Of a stretch of DNA of 64,000 nucleotides, positions 63,173 through 64,000 are shown one piece after another. Source of the DNA: Veillonella ratti (GTDB taxonomy: Bacteria; Bacillota; Negativicutes; Veillonellales; Veillonellaceae); NCBI RefSeq assembly GCF_003992115.1, contig NZ_RQUX01000009.1, positions 1-64,000 on the forward strand, in the 5' to 3' direction. Position 1 is the stretch's first letter. Each line of letters starts with the position of its first letter. The notes under the pieces are model-generated. The model did not search any database and had not been told where the DNA came from. It saw only the letters and a program-made list of their open reading frames with translations. The position numbers and the translations under genes are program-made.

Positions 63173-64000
63173 ATGGAAACAACTCGTTTAAAAAATTATG
63201 CCCACGCTCTTTTAACAACCGGCGTAAACCTTCAAAAAGATCAAACCTTAGTTATCAATGTAGATGTAGAAAACAGTGACTTCGCCCTAATTGTAACTAA
63301 GGAAGCCTATGCGCTAGGTGCTAAAGAAGTTGTAGTAAATTGGCGTTCCACCGAAATTGGTAAAGAACGACTCCTTCATGCGCCGGAAGATGTATTATCC
63401 AATCCGGCCCCTTGGATTCCTACCTATTATCAAACCTATGTAGATAGAGGTGCCGCCTTTTTATCTCTCATCAGTGCTAATCCGAAAGCATTAGCCGGTG
63501 TTCCATCGGAACGCATCGCTATGCAATCACGCAACTTAAATAAAGCGCTTGCTTTCTATCACGAAGCCATCATGGATTCCACCCTAACCTGGTGCGTGGC
63601 CTCTGTGGCGACCTTACGTTGGGCTGAACTACTAGGCTTCACCGGTACCGATTCTGAAAAACTCGATGCCTTATGGTCTGAAATTTTCACGCTCTGTCGT
63701 CTTGAAAACGTAGCTGACGAAGAAACCTTACCAAAACATTTAGAACGCCTTGGCCATCGCACCAAAGCCATAAATGACTATCATTTTAAAACACTTCATT
63801 ACACATGTTCCAACGGAACCGACTTACGTATTGACCTACCTAAAAATCATTTGTGGCAAGGCGGTGCAGAGGCTGCTAAAAACGGCACCATCTTCGATGC
63901 CAACATTCCAACCGAAGAAGTATTCAGTGCCCCTCAATACAACGGCGTTAACGGCGTTGTTTACAGCACAAAACCGCTTATATATCAGGGCAATGAAATT
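63173..64000 (+). CDS. Aminopeptidase, M29 family, N-terminal part (runs off window)
   Basis: The only plus-strand gene. 276 codons are open to the right edge. METTRLKNYAHALLTTGVNLQKDQTLVIN and SDFALIVTKEAYALGAKEVVVNWRSTE match the start of M29 (AmpS/PepS/aminopeptidase T) metallo-exopeptidases; GTDLRIDLPKNHLWQGG and NIPTEEVFSAPQ are further family landmarks, the last containing a metal-ligand Glu. AAGGA lies 10 nt before the ATG. Divergent from comEA with a 171-nt shared spacer. Confidence 0.93.
   Translation, partial: METTRLKNYAHALLTTGVNLQKDQTLVINVDVENSDFALIVTKEAYALGAKEVVVNWRSTEIGKERLLHAPEDVLSNPAPWIPTYYQTYVDRGAAFLSLISANPKALAGVPSERIAMQSRNLNKALAFYHEAIMDSTLTWCVASVATLRWAELLGFTGTDSEKLDALWSEIFTLCRLENVADEETLPKHLERLGHRTKAINDYHFKTLHYTCSNGTDLRIDLPKNHLWQGGAEAAKNGTIFDANIPTEEVFSAPQYNGVNGVVYSTKPLIYQGNEI

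Overview
The window looks like a chromosomal segment of a diderm firmicute of the class Negativicutes, most likely Veillonella or a close relative. This is inferred from gene content, not from a database search. The firmicute traits are a PolC-type replicative polymerase, HrcA with a perfect CIRCE operator, the miaB-mutS-mutL-miaA-ynbB order, and the rpsB-tsf-pyrH-frr-uppS-cdsA-dxr-rseP-ispG-proS order. The outer-membrane trait is a YadA-like trimeric autotransporter. Every recognised gene is on the minus strand except the last one, so most of the window is co-oriented. All order statements below follow transcription, from high to low coordinates.

Layout. 63.2-64.0 kb: start of an M29 aminopeptidase on the plus strand, divergent from comEA. 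63.0-53.6 kb: comEA, comEC, holA, a VanW-family gene and polC. 53.6-50.6 kb: gluconate kinase and gluconate permease. 50.3-48.4 kb: a trimeric autotransporter adhesin followed by repeat-rich intergenic DNA. 47.8-36.9 kb: rpsB, tsf, pyrH, frr, a small unknown gene, uppS, cdsA, dxr, rseP, ispG, proS and a PHP-domain gene (translation, nucleotide metabolism, isoprenoid and lipid synthesis). 36.7-35.9 kb: an unusual P-loop/Asp23-like fusion. 35.8-26.3 kb: miaB, mutS, mutL, a methyltransferase gene that appears frameshifted, miaA and a PLP lyase. 26-21.5 kb: mnmA, lepA, hemW. 21.4-18.8 kb: tRNA-Ala, a lipoprotein, a membrane protein and a small siroheme/4Fe-4S reductase-like gene behind a CRP/FNR-type site. 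18.5-14 kb: a Ktr potassium system and an OPT transporter. 13.8-5.2 kb: hrcA, grpE, dnaK, dnaJ, prmA, rsmE, mtaB, hinT. 5.0-2.3 kb: rpsU, yqeY, glnA. 1.8-0 kb: thiD, thiM, thiE (thiamine salvage/synthesis).

No phage, CRISPR array, defence island or autonomous transposon was recognised. The unusual material is smaller: a 236-bp nested palindrome that looks like a MITE; a second palindromic repeat family next to the adhesin; four genes whose 3' ends are echoed as diverged copies just downstream; a PolC with no exonuclease insert; a ComEC whose C-terminal metallo-beta-lactamase-like domain has lost the usual motifs; a coiled-coil tail beyond the adhesin's membrane anchor; and a glnA leader combining a palindromic operator with a terminator in front of the ribosome binding site.
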